Numbered from the stretch's first letter, positions 37,872-46,287 are shown. The stretch: 64,000 nucleotides of DNA from Verrucomicrobiota bacterium (GCA_018240025.1 JAFEGM010000007.1:101047-165046), one strand, 5' to 3'. The notes: generated from the sequence alone by a model not told the origin. A program made the numbers and translations.

Positions 37872-38996
37872 TTAGCGGAGTTTGAGAGTCGCCAGGCTGG
37901 CGACGGCGCAGACGATCGAAAGGATCCAGAAACGGGCGACGATCTTGGTCTCGGCCCAGCCCATCTTCTCGAAGGTGTGATGCAGCGGCGTCATCGGGAG
38001 GATGCGCTTGCCGGTCAGCTTGAAGCCCGCGACCTGCAGCACGACCGAGCCGGCCTCAAGCACGAAGACACCGCCCGCGAGCACGAGCAGGAACTCCTGC
38101 TTGCAGCAGATGGCGACCATCCCGAGGAACCCGCCGATGGCCAGCGAGCCGGTGTCGCCCATGAACATCTGGGCGGGATGGGCATTGAACCAAAGGAAGC
38201 CCAAGCCGGCGCCGGCCAGCGCCATGCAGAGGATGGTGAGTTCGTTCGAGCCCGGGAAATAGGGCACGAGCAGATAGGCCGCCATCTTCGAGTCGCCGCC
38301 GACGTAGGTGAAGATGGCGAAGACGCTGGCGACCGTGATGGTGCAGCCGATGGCCAGGCCGTCCAGTCCATCGGTCACGTTGACCGCATTCGACGAACCG
38401 ACCAGCACCAGGGCGTAGAAGAAGAAAATCCACATCCCCAAGTCGGCGAAGAGCGGCGTCTTCAGGAACGGGATGAAGACGGAGGTGGCCGCACTGCGGG
38501 TGTCGGGCGTGCCGCCGTGGACGAGGAACGCGGTCACCGTCGCGGCGAGCAACGCCTGGACCACGATCTTGGTCACGCCCGCCACGCCTTTGTTGTCGCC
38601 GGTGGCCTTGTTGCGCTTGCTGGTGATCTTGCGGTAGTCGTCGACGAAGCCGAGCAAACCGAGCGCGGTGAAGACGCCCAAGGCCATCCAAACGTAGGGA
38701 TTGGTGGGCTTCGCCCAAAGCACTCCTGCCACGCAGACGGAGAAGATGATGAGCGCGCCGCCCATCGTGGGCGTGCCGGCCTTGAGGCTGTGACGCTCGT
38801 AGATCGTGTTCAGATCGCCCTGGCTGCGGATCGGCTGGCCGAGCTTGAGCGAGAGGAGCCGATAGATGACCGGCTTGCCCAGCAGCAGGCAGATGAGGAA
38901 TGCGGTGATGGCCGCGCCGAAAGCGCGGAACGTGACGTACTGAAAGACGTTCAGTCCGCCGAAGTACTCCGTGAGCTGATGGAGGTAAAAGAGCAT
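37872..38996 (-). CDS. mraY: Phospho-N-acetylmuramoyl-pentapeptide-transferase
   Basis: The protein has 374 residues from ATG 38996 (MLFYLHQLTEYFGGLNVFQYVTFRAFGA). It transfers phospho-MurNAc-pentapeptide to undecaprenyl phosphate, making lipid I. About ten membrane helices are predicted. Catalytic and binding blocks are 'KAGTPTMGG', 'GFVDDYRK' near residue 115, 'NAVNVTDGLDGLA' near 203, 'HPAQMFMGDTGSLA' near 268 and 'PLHHTFE' near 333. All aspartates and histidines expected of the family are present. It starts 7 bp after murF within the dcw operon. Confidence 0.97.
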   Translation of the reverse strand: MLFYLHQLTEYFGGLNVFQYVTFRAFGAAITAFLICLLLGKPVIYRLLSLKLGQPIRSQGDLNTIYERHSLKAGTPTMGGALIIFSVCVAGVLWAKPTNPYVWMALGVFTALGLLGFVDDYRKITSKRNKATGDNKGVAGVTKIVVQALLAATVTAFLVHGGTPDTRSAATSVFIPFLKTPLFADLGMWIFFFYALVLVGSSNAVNVTDGLDGLAIGCTITVASVFAIFTYVGGDSKMAAYLLVPYFPGSNELTILCMALAGAGLGFLWFNAHPAQMFMGDTGSLAIGGFLGMVAICCKQEFLLVLAGGVFVLEAGSVVLQVAGFKLTGKRILPMTPLHHTFEKMGWAETKIVARFWILSIVCAVASLATLKLR

Positions 38997-39003
38997 GACA
39001 GCG

Positions 39004-40362
39004 TCAGGAGTGAGTGCTGTGCAGGGCCTCGAAGATCTGCTCCATCCGCACGCTGCGGGAGCCCTTGAGGAGAATGAGATCGTCGGCGGTAGCGTGTGCA
39101 CGCAGCCAGCGCGCGGCCTCGGTCGGGTCGGCCAGGACATGGACTTCGCCATGCCCGGCCTGCAGCGCGGCCTCGCTCATCCAAGGCGCGGCGCCGCCGA
39201 CCACGAGGAGCACGTCGGCCTTGCCCACGCTGGCCGCGCCGACGCGGCGATGCCCGCTTTCGGCGGTCTCGCCCAGCTCGCCCATCCGCCCGAGTACCGC
39301 CAGGCGGCGGCCCGGCGCAGCCACGCGGCGCAGGGTTTCCAGCGCGGCCACCATGGAGTCGGGATTGGCGTTGTAGGTGTCGTCGAGAAAGTTCAGGCCG
39401 CCCGCGGAACGCCGCTGCAGCCGACCCGCCGTCAGGCGCGCCTCGGCCAGACCGCTCAGACACTCCTCGAGCGAGAGCCCGCAGCCGAGCCCGGTGGCGA
39501 TGGCCAGAGTTGCGTTGATGACCATGTGCGTGCCGAGCGCGTGGACCGTGGCATCGGCCGAGGCGCCGTGGGCGTGCACGCGGAAGTGCATCGCCTCGGG
39601 CTCGACCCGCAGGTGATCGGCGAAAACGTCGCCCGTGCCGAGGCCGGCGCGGACCACGCGCGCCGGCGTGCGGGCCGCGATGAAATCGGCGAAGTCGTCC
39701 TGGCCATTGATGACCACGAAGCCGTTCTCCGGCACGGATTCCGAAAGCACGCTCTTCTCCGCCGCGATGGCCTGGCGGGAGCCGAGATGCTCGATGTGGG
39801 CGGTGCCGATGTTCGTGATGATGGCCGCCTCCGGCCGCGCCATGCGGGCCAGCGGCGCGATCTCCCCGGCGTGGTTCATGCCCATCTCCAGCACCGCCAC
39901 CTCGTCCTGCGCAGAAGCGCTCAGCAGCATGCGGGGCACGCCGATGTGATTGTTGAAATTTTTCTCCGTTTTGAAGGTGCGGAACTTGTGACCGAGAACC
40001 GCCGCCGTGAAGTCCTTCACGCTCGTCTTGCCGTTGCTGCCGGTGATGCCGATGACCCGTAGCGGCAGCGTGGCGCGGTAGGCTCCGGCGATCGCCTGGT
40101 AGGCTGCGAGCGGATCGGCCACGCGCAGCAGCCGGCCCGCGGCGCCCGCGAAATCCGACTGCACCACCGCGGCACAAGCGCCAGACGCCAGGGCCGCCGC
40201 GACGTGATCGTGGCCGTCGAACTTCTCGCCGCGGATGGCCACGAAGAGCTCGCCCGGACGCACCGTGCGCGAATCGGTCGAGACCCCGGTGACCGTGACC
40301 GGCTGACCTTCGTCGGCCGCGCCGGCCCAGGCGGCCAGTTGGGAGAGAGGCAGCGGGTCCAT
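39004..40362 (-). CDS. murF: UDP-N-acetylmuramoyl-tripeptide--D-alanyl-D-alanine ligase
   Basis: The protein has 452 residues. It adds D-Ala-D-Ala to the UDP-MurNAc tripeptide. Visible features: N-terminal 'VSTDSRTVRPGELFVAIRG'; the ATP loop 'VIGITGSNGKTSVKDF' near residue 103; 'KNFNNHIGVP' near 130; 'EMGMNHAGEI'; 'TNIGTAHIEHLGS'; 'INATLAIATGLGCG'; 'DDTYNANPDSM' near 325; and a C-terminal 'ADDLILLKGSRSVRMEQIFEAL'. All family motifs are intact. It starts one base after the murE stop (TGAGATG), so translation is probably coupled. Confidence 0.97.
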   Translation of the reverse strand: MDPLPLSQLAAWAGAADEGQPVTVTGVSTDSRTVRPGELFVAIRGEKFDGHDHVAAALASGACAAVVQSDFAGAAGRLLRVADPLAAYQAIAGAYRATLPLRVIGITGSNGKTSVKDFTAAVLGHKFRTFKTEKNFNNHIGVPRMLLSASAQDEVAVLEMGMNHAGEIAPLARMARPEAAIITNIGTAHIEHLGSRQAIAAEKSVLSESVPENGFVVINGQDDFADFIAARTPARVVRAGLGTGDVFADHLRVEPEAMHFRVHAHGASADATVHALGTHMVINATLAIATGLGCGLSLEECLSGLAEARLTAGRLQRRSAGGLNFLDDTYNANPDSMVAALETLRRVAAPGRRLAVLGRMGELGETAESGHRRVGAASVGKADVLLVVGGAAPWMSEAALQAGHGEVHVLADPTEAARWLRAHATADDLILLKGSRSVRMEQIFEALHSTHS

Positions 40363-40363
40363 C

Positions 40364-41881
40364 TCAGGACTTGGCCTCCTCCCGTTCGTCGAGGGTCTTG
40401 GAATCGAGGGCCGCGCGCGCGATCTGCACGTCGTCGAAGGGCTTCTTCACGCCTTTCACCTCCTGGTAATTCTCGTGCCCCTTACCGGCGATGAGCACGA
40501 TGTCGCGTGGCTGGGCCAGCGTGATGGCGCGGCGGATGGCCTCGCGGCGGTCGACGATGATCTCGTAGGGCCGGCTCTGGAAGCCCGCCTCGACGTCGGC
40601 CAGGATCGCGGCCGGCTCTTCGCTGCGCGGATTGTCCGAGGTGGCCAGGCAGAGGTCCGAGTACTCCTCCGCCGCGCGGGCCATCAGCGGACGCTTGGCG
40701 CGATCGCGATCGCCACCGCAGCCGAAGACCGTGATGATGCGATTGGGCTTCAGATCCCGCAGCGTGCGCAGGACGTTGGTCAGCGCGTCCGGCGAATGCG
40801 CGTAGTCGACGAAGACCTGGAACGGCCGGCGCGAAGCCACGGCCTCGAGACGACCAGGCACGCCCGGCGCATTGGCCAGCGCGGCCACGCCATCACGCAG
40901 CGGCACGCCCATGACCGAAGCGGCGGCCAGCGCGCCGAGCGAGTTGTAAACGTTGAACAGCCCGATGAGCGGAATCTTGACCAGGAAGCTGCGACCCTCG
41001 GCTTCCAGCTGGAAGGTCGTGCCGTGCATGTCGGAGCGGATGCCGCTGGCGCGATACGAAGCCCGCGCGCCCTGGCCAAACGTCAGCAACGGCGCGCTCA
41101 GGCGCTCCAGCCGCTGGATAAGCTGCTGGCCGTAGCGGTCGTCGAGATTCACGATCGACATGGCCCGGGTCTTCTTCACCTGGTAGAACAGCAGCTCGGC
41201 GAACCAGCGCGACTTGGCCGCGAAGTACGCGTCCATCGTCTTGTGGAAATCGAGGTGGTCCTGCGACAGGTTGGTGAAGACCGCGCAGTCGAACTCCAGC
41301 CCGCGGATGCGGTTCTGCTCGATGGCGTGCGAGGACACCTCCATCGCAGCGGCGCGCAGCTTGTTGCGGCGCATTTCGGCGAAGAGCGCCTGCAGGTCGG
41401 AAGCCTCCGGCGTGGTGCGCGCGCCTTCGATGATCTCGCGGCCGGTGTTGTAGTGCACCGTGCCAATGAGCCCGCAGGTCAGCTGCGCCGCGTCGCAGAG
41501 GTGCTTGATGAGGAACGTGGTCGTCGTCTTCCCGTTCGTGCCGGTCACGCCCGCGAGCTTCAGCTTCTGCGTCGGCTGGCGGTAGAGCGCCGAGGAGATC
41601 TCGGCCAGAGCGACGCGCGGATCCTCGACCTCCACCACCGTGGCGGCGCAGTCGATCGGCACCGCGTCGGCCCTCCCCTGCCCGATCACCACGGCCGAGG
41701 CCCCGCGCTCGAGTGCCTGCGGGATGTACTTGTGGCCGTCGGCATGCTCGCCGGCGAGGCAGACGAAGACGCTCCCGGCCTCGACGGCGCGGGAGTCGTA
41801 ACGCACGGCCTGCACGTCGGTTTCGATGGAACCGGCGACGCGGAGCGAGCGGATCTGGGAGAGGATGGATTTGAGATGCAC
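40364..41881 (-). CDS. murE: UDP-N-acetylmuramoyl-tripeptide synthetase, meso-DAP type
   Basis: The protein has 505 residues. It adds the third amino acid to UDP-MurNAc-L-Ala-D-Glu. The ATP loop is 'LAGVTGTNGKTTTTF' near residue 112. Other blocks are 'ARTTPEASDLQALFAEM', 'EVSSHAIEQNR', 'TNLSQDHLDFHKTM' with 'AKSRWF' for the carbamylated Lys, and 'VFVDYAHSPDAL'. The 'SDNPRSEEP' block near 413 is the DNPR signature of enzymes using meso-diaminopimelate, so the peptidoglycan should be of the Gram-negative A1-gamma type. It starts 24 bp after ftsI. Confidence 0.97.
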   Translation of the reverse strand: MHLKSILSQIRSLRVAGSIETDVQAVRYDSRAVEAGSVFVCLAGEHADGHKYIPQALERGASAVVIGQGRADAVPIDCAATVVEVEDPRVALAEISSALYRQPTQKLKLAGVTGTNGKTTTTFLIKHLCDAAQLTCGLIGTVHYNTGREIIEGARTTPEASDLQALFAEMRRNKLRAAAMEVSSHAIEQNRIRGLEFDCAVFTNLSQDHLDFHKTMDAYFAAKSRWFAELLFYQVKKTRAMSIVNLDDRYGQQLIQRLERLSAPLLTFGQGARASYRASGIRSDMHGTTFQLEAEGRSFLVKIPLIGLFNVYNSLGALAAASVMGVPLRDGVAALANAPGVPGRLEAVASRRPFQVFVDYAHSPDALTNVLRTLRDLKPNRIITVFGCGGDRDRAKRPLMARAAEEYSDLCLATSDNPRSEEPAAILADVEAGFQSRPYEIIVDRREAIRRAITLAQPRDIVLIAGKGHENYQEVKGVKKPFDDVQIARAALDSKTLDEREEAKS

Positions 41882-41905
41882 GGCGGGAAAAAGAGGGCCG
41901 TGAGG

Positions 41906-43819
41906 CTACTCGCGTTTCGGTCCGCCCGCCACTTTTGGGCCAGTTGGACCGGGCAGGTCGGGATTGGGCGTCAGACCCAGCTGCTTGGCGGCCTTCTCCG
42001 CGATCTTGGAGAAGATCGGTCCGGCCACGAGGCCGCCGGCATACTGATTGCCGGTGGTCTGCGCGTTATCGAGCGTGACGAGGCAGACGAATTGCGGGTC
42101 TTCGGCGGGCAGGTAACCGATGAAAGAGACGACGTATTTGCCCTTCATGTAGCCGCCGTTCTTCGGATCGACCTTCTGCGCCGTGCCCGTTTTCCCGGCG
42201 ACGCGAAAGCCCTTCACCGCCGCGCTCTTGGCGGTGCCGCGGGTGACCACCTCTTCGAGGGCCGAGCGCACCTGGTTCGCGATGTTCTCGCTGAGCACGC
42301 GGCGCACAGGCGGCGGTTCGGGCGCCACCACCGTCTTGCCGGTGCGGCCGTCGACCACCGCCTGGATGATGCGCGGGGCGATCCACTCGCCGCCGTTGGC
42401 CACGGCGCACATGGCGGCGGTCATCTGCAGCGGCGTGACGCCCACTTCGTGGCCCATGGGAATGCGCGTGATGGAGATCTCGCTCCACTTCTCCACCGGA
42501 TGGACCACCCCGTTGATCTCGCCCGGGAGCTCGATGCCGGTGCGTTCGCCGAAACCGAAGGCCCGGATGTACTTGAGGAACGAGCGGGAGCCGAGCTGCA
42601 TGGCGAGCTTGGCGGAGCCGATGTTGCTCGACTTCACCAGCACATCGTGGACCGAGAGCGTGCCGTAGGGATGCGAGTCGCGCAGCGTGCCGTCGCCCAC
42701 CGCCCAGCGGCCGTTCTCGCAGAAGACCTGGGTTTCGGGCTTGACCTTCTTTTCGTTCAACGCGCCGCCGATGGCCACGATCTTGAACGTCGAACCGGGC
42801 TCGATCATGTCGCTGATGGCACGATTCCGGCCCTCCGGTCCCATCGAAGCGGCGATGGAGTTCGGGTCGTAGGTGGGGCTGCTGGCCATGGCGAGCACTT
42901 CGCCCGTCTTCGGCCGCATCATCACGATCGTCGCCATCTCCGGGCGGTATTGCTTCACCGCGTCGGCGAGTTCCTGCTCGACGATCGACTGGAGCGCGCT
43001 GTCGATGGTCAGGACGATGTCGTCGCCATCGCGCGGCGCCTGCTCGACGCCGCGATGCTCGCCGAGTTCGCGGCCGGTGCGGTCGCGCTCGATCTGCCGG
43101 TAGCCGGGCGTCCCGGCCAGGTACTGCTCCATCGTGCGCTCCACGCCCTGCACGCCGACGCCGTCCTTGTCGACGAAGCCAATGACGTGCGCGAGGAGCG
43201 AGCCATTCGGATAGACCCGCTTGGCTTCGGACTCGAAGTAGACTCCGCGGACCTTGTGCGCATCGAGCAGGGCGCGCAGTTTCTGCGCCTCGGTCTCGGG
43301 CACCCGGCGCTGATAGACGAGATAGGGCGAGCCGTCGCGCACGAGGGGCGAATCGACGCCTTTGATCGGCATGGCCTGCTCGATCTGCCCGAGCATCTGC
43401 CCGCGTTTGGCGGGATCGAGACCGACGAGCTCGGCCGTCAAATCGACAAAGCGCCTCGCGGTTTCCTTCGCGAGACGCGTCTGTTCCTCGGGGCTGGGCG
43501 CCACGCGGCGGCCGGGCGGACCGTTGCCGACCTTGGTGGGACCGGGCGGCGCCGGTACAGGTACCTGCAGCCGGGTGCCGTCGATGACGACCCGCTGCAT
43601 GGGCACGTTGGCGGCCAGGGTTTCGCCGCGCGTGTCCCGGATCAATCCGCGCTGCGCCGGAACCGGCAGGCGGACGGTGCGCGTTTCGCGCGCGAGGGAG
43701 GCGTATCTTTCGTGGTCGCGAACCTGGATCTGGATGAGCCGGATCGCGAAGGCGGAAAAGAGCGTGGCGAACCCGCAGATCAGCCAGGCGATGCGCCGGT
43801 CTGTCCGGGGAAGGTCCAT
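41906..43819 (-). CDS. ftsI: Septal penicillin-binding protein (FtsI/PBP3-type transpeptidase)
   Basis: The protein has 637 residues. One membrane anchor (about 10-30, 'IAWLICGFATLFSAFAIRLIQI') is followed by the PBP dimerisation domain, which has a Pro-rich insertion near residue 85-105 ('LQVPVPAPPGPTKVGNGPPG'). The transpeptidase domain has the active-site Ser in 'IEPGSTFKI' near residue 341, 'VKSSNIGS' near 395 and 'VAGKTGTAQ' near 548. It cross-links septal peptidoglycan in the periplasm with FtsW. No C-terminal PASTA domain is present. It lies 15 bp after ftsL, the usual dcw order. Confidence 0.96.
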   Translation of the reverse strand: MDLPRTDRRIAWLICGFATLFSAFAIRLIQIQVRDHERYASLARETRTVRLPVPAQRGLIRDTRGETLAANVPMQRVVIDGTRLQVPVPAPPGPTKVGNGPPGRRVAPSPEEQTRLAKETARRFVDLTAELVGLDPAKRGQMLGQIEQAMPIKGVDSPLVRDGSPYLVYQRRVPETEAQKLRALLDAHKVRGVYFESEAKRVYPNGSLLAHVIGFVDKDGVGVQGVERTMEQYLAGTPGYRQIERDRTGRELGEHRGVEQAPRDGDDIVLTIDSALQSIVEQELADAVKQYRPEMATIVMMRPKTGEVLAMASSPTYDPNSIAASMGPEGRNRAISDMIEPGSTFKIVAIGGALNEKKVKPETQVFCENGRWAVGDGTLRDSHPYGTLSVHDVLVKSSNIGSAKLAMQLGSRSFLKYIRAFGFGERTGIELPGEINGVVHPVEKWSEISITRIPMGHEVGVTPLQMTAAMCAVANGGEWIAPRIIQAVVDGRTGKTVVAPEPPPVRRVLSENIANQVRSALEEVVTRGTAKSAAVKGFRVAGKTGTAQKVDPKNGGYMKGKYVVSFIGYLPAEDPQFVCLVTLDNAQTTGNQYAGGLVAGPIFSKIAEKAAKQLGLTPNPDLPGPTGPKVAGGPKRE

Positions 43820-43834
43820 GGAAGAGGAGCGAGA

Positions 43835-44218
43835 CTAACGAATCCGGGTTTGCGTATTCGCGATCGGGCGGAAGCTCCCGCGCACATTGCTGACGATGGC
43901 TTCGACGGGACTGCCGCCGGAGGCGCGGATCTTGACGATGCGGTCGGTGCGGACAGGCGCCAGCTTGAGGAATCCGTCGTCCAGCCGGCGCTGCAGCGCA
44001 GCGCGGGAGGTCAGATTCACGATGGCGGCCTCGCTCGCATCGGCCCGGGCCTTGAGGTCGCGCAGCTCGCGCTCGGCGGCGACGCGCTGGCTGCTCAACG
44101 CATGGACCTGAACCTTCAGGTGGGCGACGAGCAGACCGGACAGGCCCAGGAGCAGGCACACGAGGCTGACCAGCGGGCCGATCCGCAGGCCGCGCGTGGG
44201 GGGGCGCTGATGATACAT
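43835..44218 (-). CDS. ftsL: Cell division protein FtsL-like
   Basis: The protein has 127 residues. A short cytoplasmic head (MYHQRPPTRGLRIG) precedes one membrane helix (about 13-34, 'GPLVSLVCLLLGLSGLLVAHL'). A coiled coil of about 50 residues follows ('VHALSSQRVAAERELRDLKARADASEAAIVNL'), then a short tail. FtsL is poorly conserved, so the call rests on topology, size and position between rsmH and ftsI. It would form the FtsQLB complex with proteins encoded elsewhere. The gap to rsmH is 66 bp. Confidence 0.85.
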   Translation of the reverse strand: MYHQRPPTRGLRIGPLVSLVCLLLGLSGLLVAHLKVQVHALSSQRVAAERELRDLKARADASEAAIVNLTSRAALQRRLDDGFLKLAPVRTDRIVKIRASGGSPVEAIVSNVRGSFRPIANTQTRIR

Positions 44219-44284
44219 GGTTAGGTGGTGGGCGAAACGATCTCGCCGGTTAGGTGTTCGGGTCGGGTGGTGAGGTGCGGCACT

Positions 44285-45334
44285 TCATCCGTGGCTGCGC
44301 CGTTCGGCCACGCGCAGGCGGGCGGAACGGGAGCGGGGATTGGCCGCGATTTCGGCAGCGCTTGGATCGATGCCGTGTCTTGTGAGAGTCTGGAAAAAAT
44401 GGCGCGGGTTGGGCCGCGGGGCGGGCCACTCGGGGCGGTCGATCTGCGGCGCGCTCGTCTCGCGCAGGAACTGCTTCACGATCCGGTCCTCCAGCGAGTG
44501 GAAGGAAATGACCGCCAGGCGTCCGCCCGGCACGAGGTGCGCGACACTGGCCTCCAGGGCGGCCTCGAGCGCGCCGAGTTCGGCGTTCACGAAGATGCGG
44601 ATGGCCTGGAAGATGCGCGTGGCCGGATGCCGCTTCTCGCGGCGCGGGATGACCTTCTCTACGAGCGCGGCCAGCTGTCCGGTCGTCTCGATGCGCGCGC
44701 CGACGCGTTCGCGCTGGATGGCGGCGGCGATGCGCCGGGCGGCCGGCTCCTCGCCGTAGCGGAGAAAAATCCGCGCGAGTTCGTCTTCCGTGGCACCATT
44801 GACGAACTCCGCGGCAGTCAGCGGAGCGCGGCGGTCCATGCGCATGTCCAGCGGCCCGTCGTGCTGAAAACTGAAGCCCCGCTCCGGATCGTCCAGCTGG
44901 CGCGAGGAGACGCCCAGATCGAGCAGGATGCCGTCGACCTGATGCACGCCGATTTCGTCGAGCACCTGGCCGAGGTCGGCGAAATCGCTCCGCACGACCG
45001 TCAGGCGGTCGCCGTGGCTGGCCAGCTTGGCGCTGGCGTGGGCGATGGCGGCATCGTCGCGGTCGAGCGCCACCACCTTCGCGCCGGCGGCGAGAAGCGC
45101 GCCGGTGTGGCCTCCCCCGCCGAGCGTGCCGTCGAGGAACGTCTTGCCGGGGGCCGGAGCGAGATACTGCAGCGTCTCCGCCAGCAGCACCGGGGCGTGG
45201 TAGCCGCCCGCCTGCGCCACCGCGTCGGCCACGCCGGTGCGCTCCTCGCCTCCGGGGCGGGAGGCGGCAGCTTGGCGGGCACGGGCGGACATGACGGGAC
45301 GGAAGGGTGAAAAAGCGTTGGCGACGGCGGGCAT
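44285..45334 (-). CDS. rsmH: 16S rRNA (cytosine-1402-N4) methyltransferase
   Basis: The protein has 349 residues from ATG 45334, 12 bp after mraZ; an internal start at MSARARQAAA would remove 14 residues. RsmH/MraW methylates N4 of C1402 in 16S rRNA. Motifs: 'YHAPVLLAETLQYL', 'KTFLDGTLGGGGHTGALLA' (SAM site), 'VVALDRDDAAIAHA', 'VDGILLDLGVSSRQLDDPERGFSF' and 'GGRLAVISFHSLEDRIVKQFL'. The full family is present, with slightly longer N- and C-termini than E. coli. It is the second gene of the dcw operon. Confidence 0.97.
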   Translation of the reverse strand: MPAVANAFSPFRPVMSARARQAAASRPGGEERTGVADAVAQAGGYHAPVLLAETLQYLAPAPGKTFLDGTLGGGGHTGALLAAGAKVVALDRDDAAIAHASAKLASHGDRLTVVRSDFADLGQVLDEIGVHQVDGILLDLGVSSRQLDDPERGFSFQHDGPLDMRMDRRAPLTAAEFVNGATEDELARIFLRYGEEPAARRIAAAIQRERVGARIETTGQLAALVEKVIPRREKRHPATRIFQAIRIFVNAELGALEAALEASVAHLVPGGRLAVISFHSLEDRIVKQFLRETSAPQIDRPEWPAPRPNPRHFFQTLTRHGIDPSAAEIAANPRSRSARLRVAERRSHG

Positions 45335-45346
45335 GGCGGGTTGGCG

Positions 45347-45868
45347 CTAGAGGCCCAGGACATCGGAGGCGCGCTGGAAATCGTGGGATTCCTCGACCGA
45401 CTTGGCCGCCCAGCGCTCGGCCGCCCAGATTTCGAAGCGCTCGCCGTTGCCGATCAGGACGACCTGAGCCGTGTCCTTCAGACCGGCGGAGGCGACCATC
45501 TCGGCGGGGAGCACCAGCCGGCCCTGCTTGTCGAGGGTCAGGCTGCGGGCGCGGGAATTGAACTGGCGGACGAAGGCGCGCCGGGCATCGGCCGAAAGGG
45601 CCGGGTTGGCATTGGCCCGGGCCGTGACCGCCCGGAACTCGGCCGGCGGATACCCCCAGAGACACCCGTCCGCGGAGGGCAGAACGTAGAATTCCACCCC
45701 CTCCCCACCGCCAGCACCGCGCCAGGGTGCCGGCACGGCCAGCCGGTTCTTCTCGTCCAGGGAGTGGCGAAACTCCCCGGCCGCGTAGAAGGGCTCCGGT
45801 TGCGCTGGCGGTGGCAGGTTCAAGGTGATCTGAGCGCGAACTAGATTGATGAAGGAATTTTCACCCAC
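45347..45868 (-). CDS. mraZ: Transcriptional regulator MraZ
   Basis: The protein has 173 residues with a GTG start at 45868. The two AbrB-like half-domains are clear: 'GEFRHSLDEKNRLAVPAPWR' near residue 32 and 'ARSLTLDKQGRLVLPAEMVASAGL' near 105, each with the family DxKxRxxxP motif. MraZ binds TGGGN repeats and represses its own operon. The N-terminus is about 25 residues longer than usual and the GTG lies inside an MraZ box, so TTG 45823 (156 residues) is an alternative start. No Shine-Dalgarno is evident for either. It heads the dcw operon. Confidence 0.95.
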   Translation of the reverse strand: MGENSFINLVRAQITLNLPPPAQPEPFYAAGEFRHSLDEKNRLAVPAPWRGAGGGEGVEFYVLPSADGCLWGYPPAEFRAVTARANANPALSADARRAFVRQFNSRARSLTLDKQGRLVLPAEMVASAGLKDTAQVVLIGNGERFEIWAAERWAAKSVEESHDFQRASDVLGL

Positions 45869-45887
45869 CCAGCCCCACTCTTCCCCA
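45863..45887 (-). promoter_or_regulatory. Triple MraZ operator box
   Basis: On the mraZ strand, TGGGG (45887-45883), TGGGG (45877-45873) and TGGGT (45867-45863) occur at exact 10-bp intervals. TGGGN-N5-TGGGN-N5-TGGGN is the known MraZ recognition pattern. The last box overlaps the GTG start codon. The array lies just downstream of the predicted -10 element, as in E. coli. Confidence 0.8.
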
Positions 45888-45889
45888 CC

Positions 45890-45918
45890 TTGGTAGTGAG
45901 AAGGTGTTTAGAGGTCAA
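45890..45918 (-). promoter_or_regulatory. Candidate mraZ (dcw operon) promoter
   Basis: On the minus strand, TTGACC (45918-45913) is followed after exactly 17 bases by TACCAA (45895-45890). The -35 matches the consensus well and the -10 weakly. Transcription would start near 45883, inside the MraZ boxes, which fits autorepression. Inferred from sequence only. Confidence 0.5.
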
Positions 45919-46022
45919 AGAAAAATGCAGTGATTGCGAAAAAAAGTGACATTGTATTCCTCATAAAATCCGACGCCTGCAAAACGCCATTTTCCAGAGT
46001 AAATTCGATCTACCTCGTAAAG

Positions 46023-46096
46023 TTATTCACGACACTAGTGTGCGATTGAACACGTTCTCCCGCGGGTTATTCACAGTCTTCCCCGGGTTATTCACA
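46023..46096 (+). promoter_or_regulatory. Cluster of three DnaA-box-like sequences
   Basis: TTATTCACG (46023-46031), TTATTCACA (46067-46075) and TTATTCACA (46088-46096) fit or nearly fit the DnaA box TTWTNCACA, all in one orientation. The last two lie in a 13-bp direct repeat (CGGGTTATTCACA) with 21-bp period, two helical turns. The first is 44 bp from the second, about four turns. An AT-rich stretch lies next to them. DnaA binding is plausible; origin function is unproven. Confidence 0.55.
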
Positions 46097-46181
46097 CCAA
46101 TTTCCCAACAAATTCGAACGGAGAACTCCGGGAGTTGGTCGTAAACCATAGCCACCCCGAAATAAGTCGCCACCAGTGTGG

Positions 46182-46196
46182 TGGGGGAAAGTGGGG
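46182..46196 (+). promoter_or_regulatory. Second MraZ-like box pair, facing the methyltransferase
   Basis: TGGGG at 46182-46186 and 46192-46196 on the plus strand are 10 bp apart, the MraZ spacing. A third box is absent. They lie about 90 bp upstream of the methyltransferase start, so MraZ could control both directions. Tentative. Confidence 0.35.
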
Positions 46197-46287
46197 AAAA
46201 AATGCGCGTGCACCCCCAACCCTCCTCAGTCCGGTTTGACCAGGGGTGTCCGCTTGCTTTTGCCGGTCGGCTAGGCTGAGTGCACCC

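Larger units (their letters stand above)
45869..46287. other. AT-rich regulatory island between mraZ and a divergent methyltransferase
   Basis: This 419-bp gap is far richer in A/T than the rest of the window, especially 45901-46030. It holds the mraZ promoter and operator, three DnaA-box-like 9-mers (46023-46096), two palindromes (ACACTAGTGT at 46032-46041; AACTCC-G-GGAGTT at 46124-46136) and a second MraZ-like box pair near 46182. No coding frame with protein-like content is present on either strand. It may be a regulatory hub or a replication origin element. Confidence 0.6.

Noticed and set aside
40475..44224. Open frame of 1249 codons on the plus strand, opposite murE-ftsI-ftsL
   Set aside because: It is the GC-rich complement of conserved genes, has no recognisable domain and is Arg/Ala/Asp/Gly-rich as expected of a shadow.
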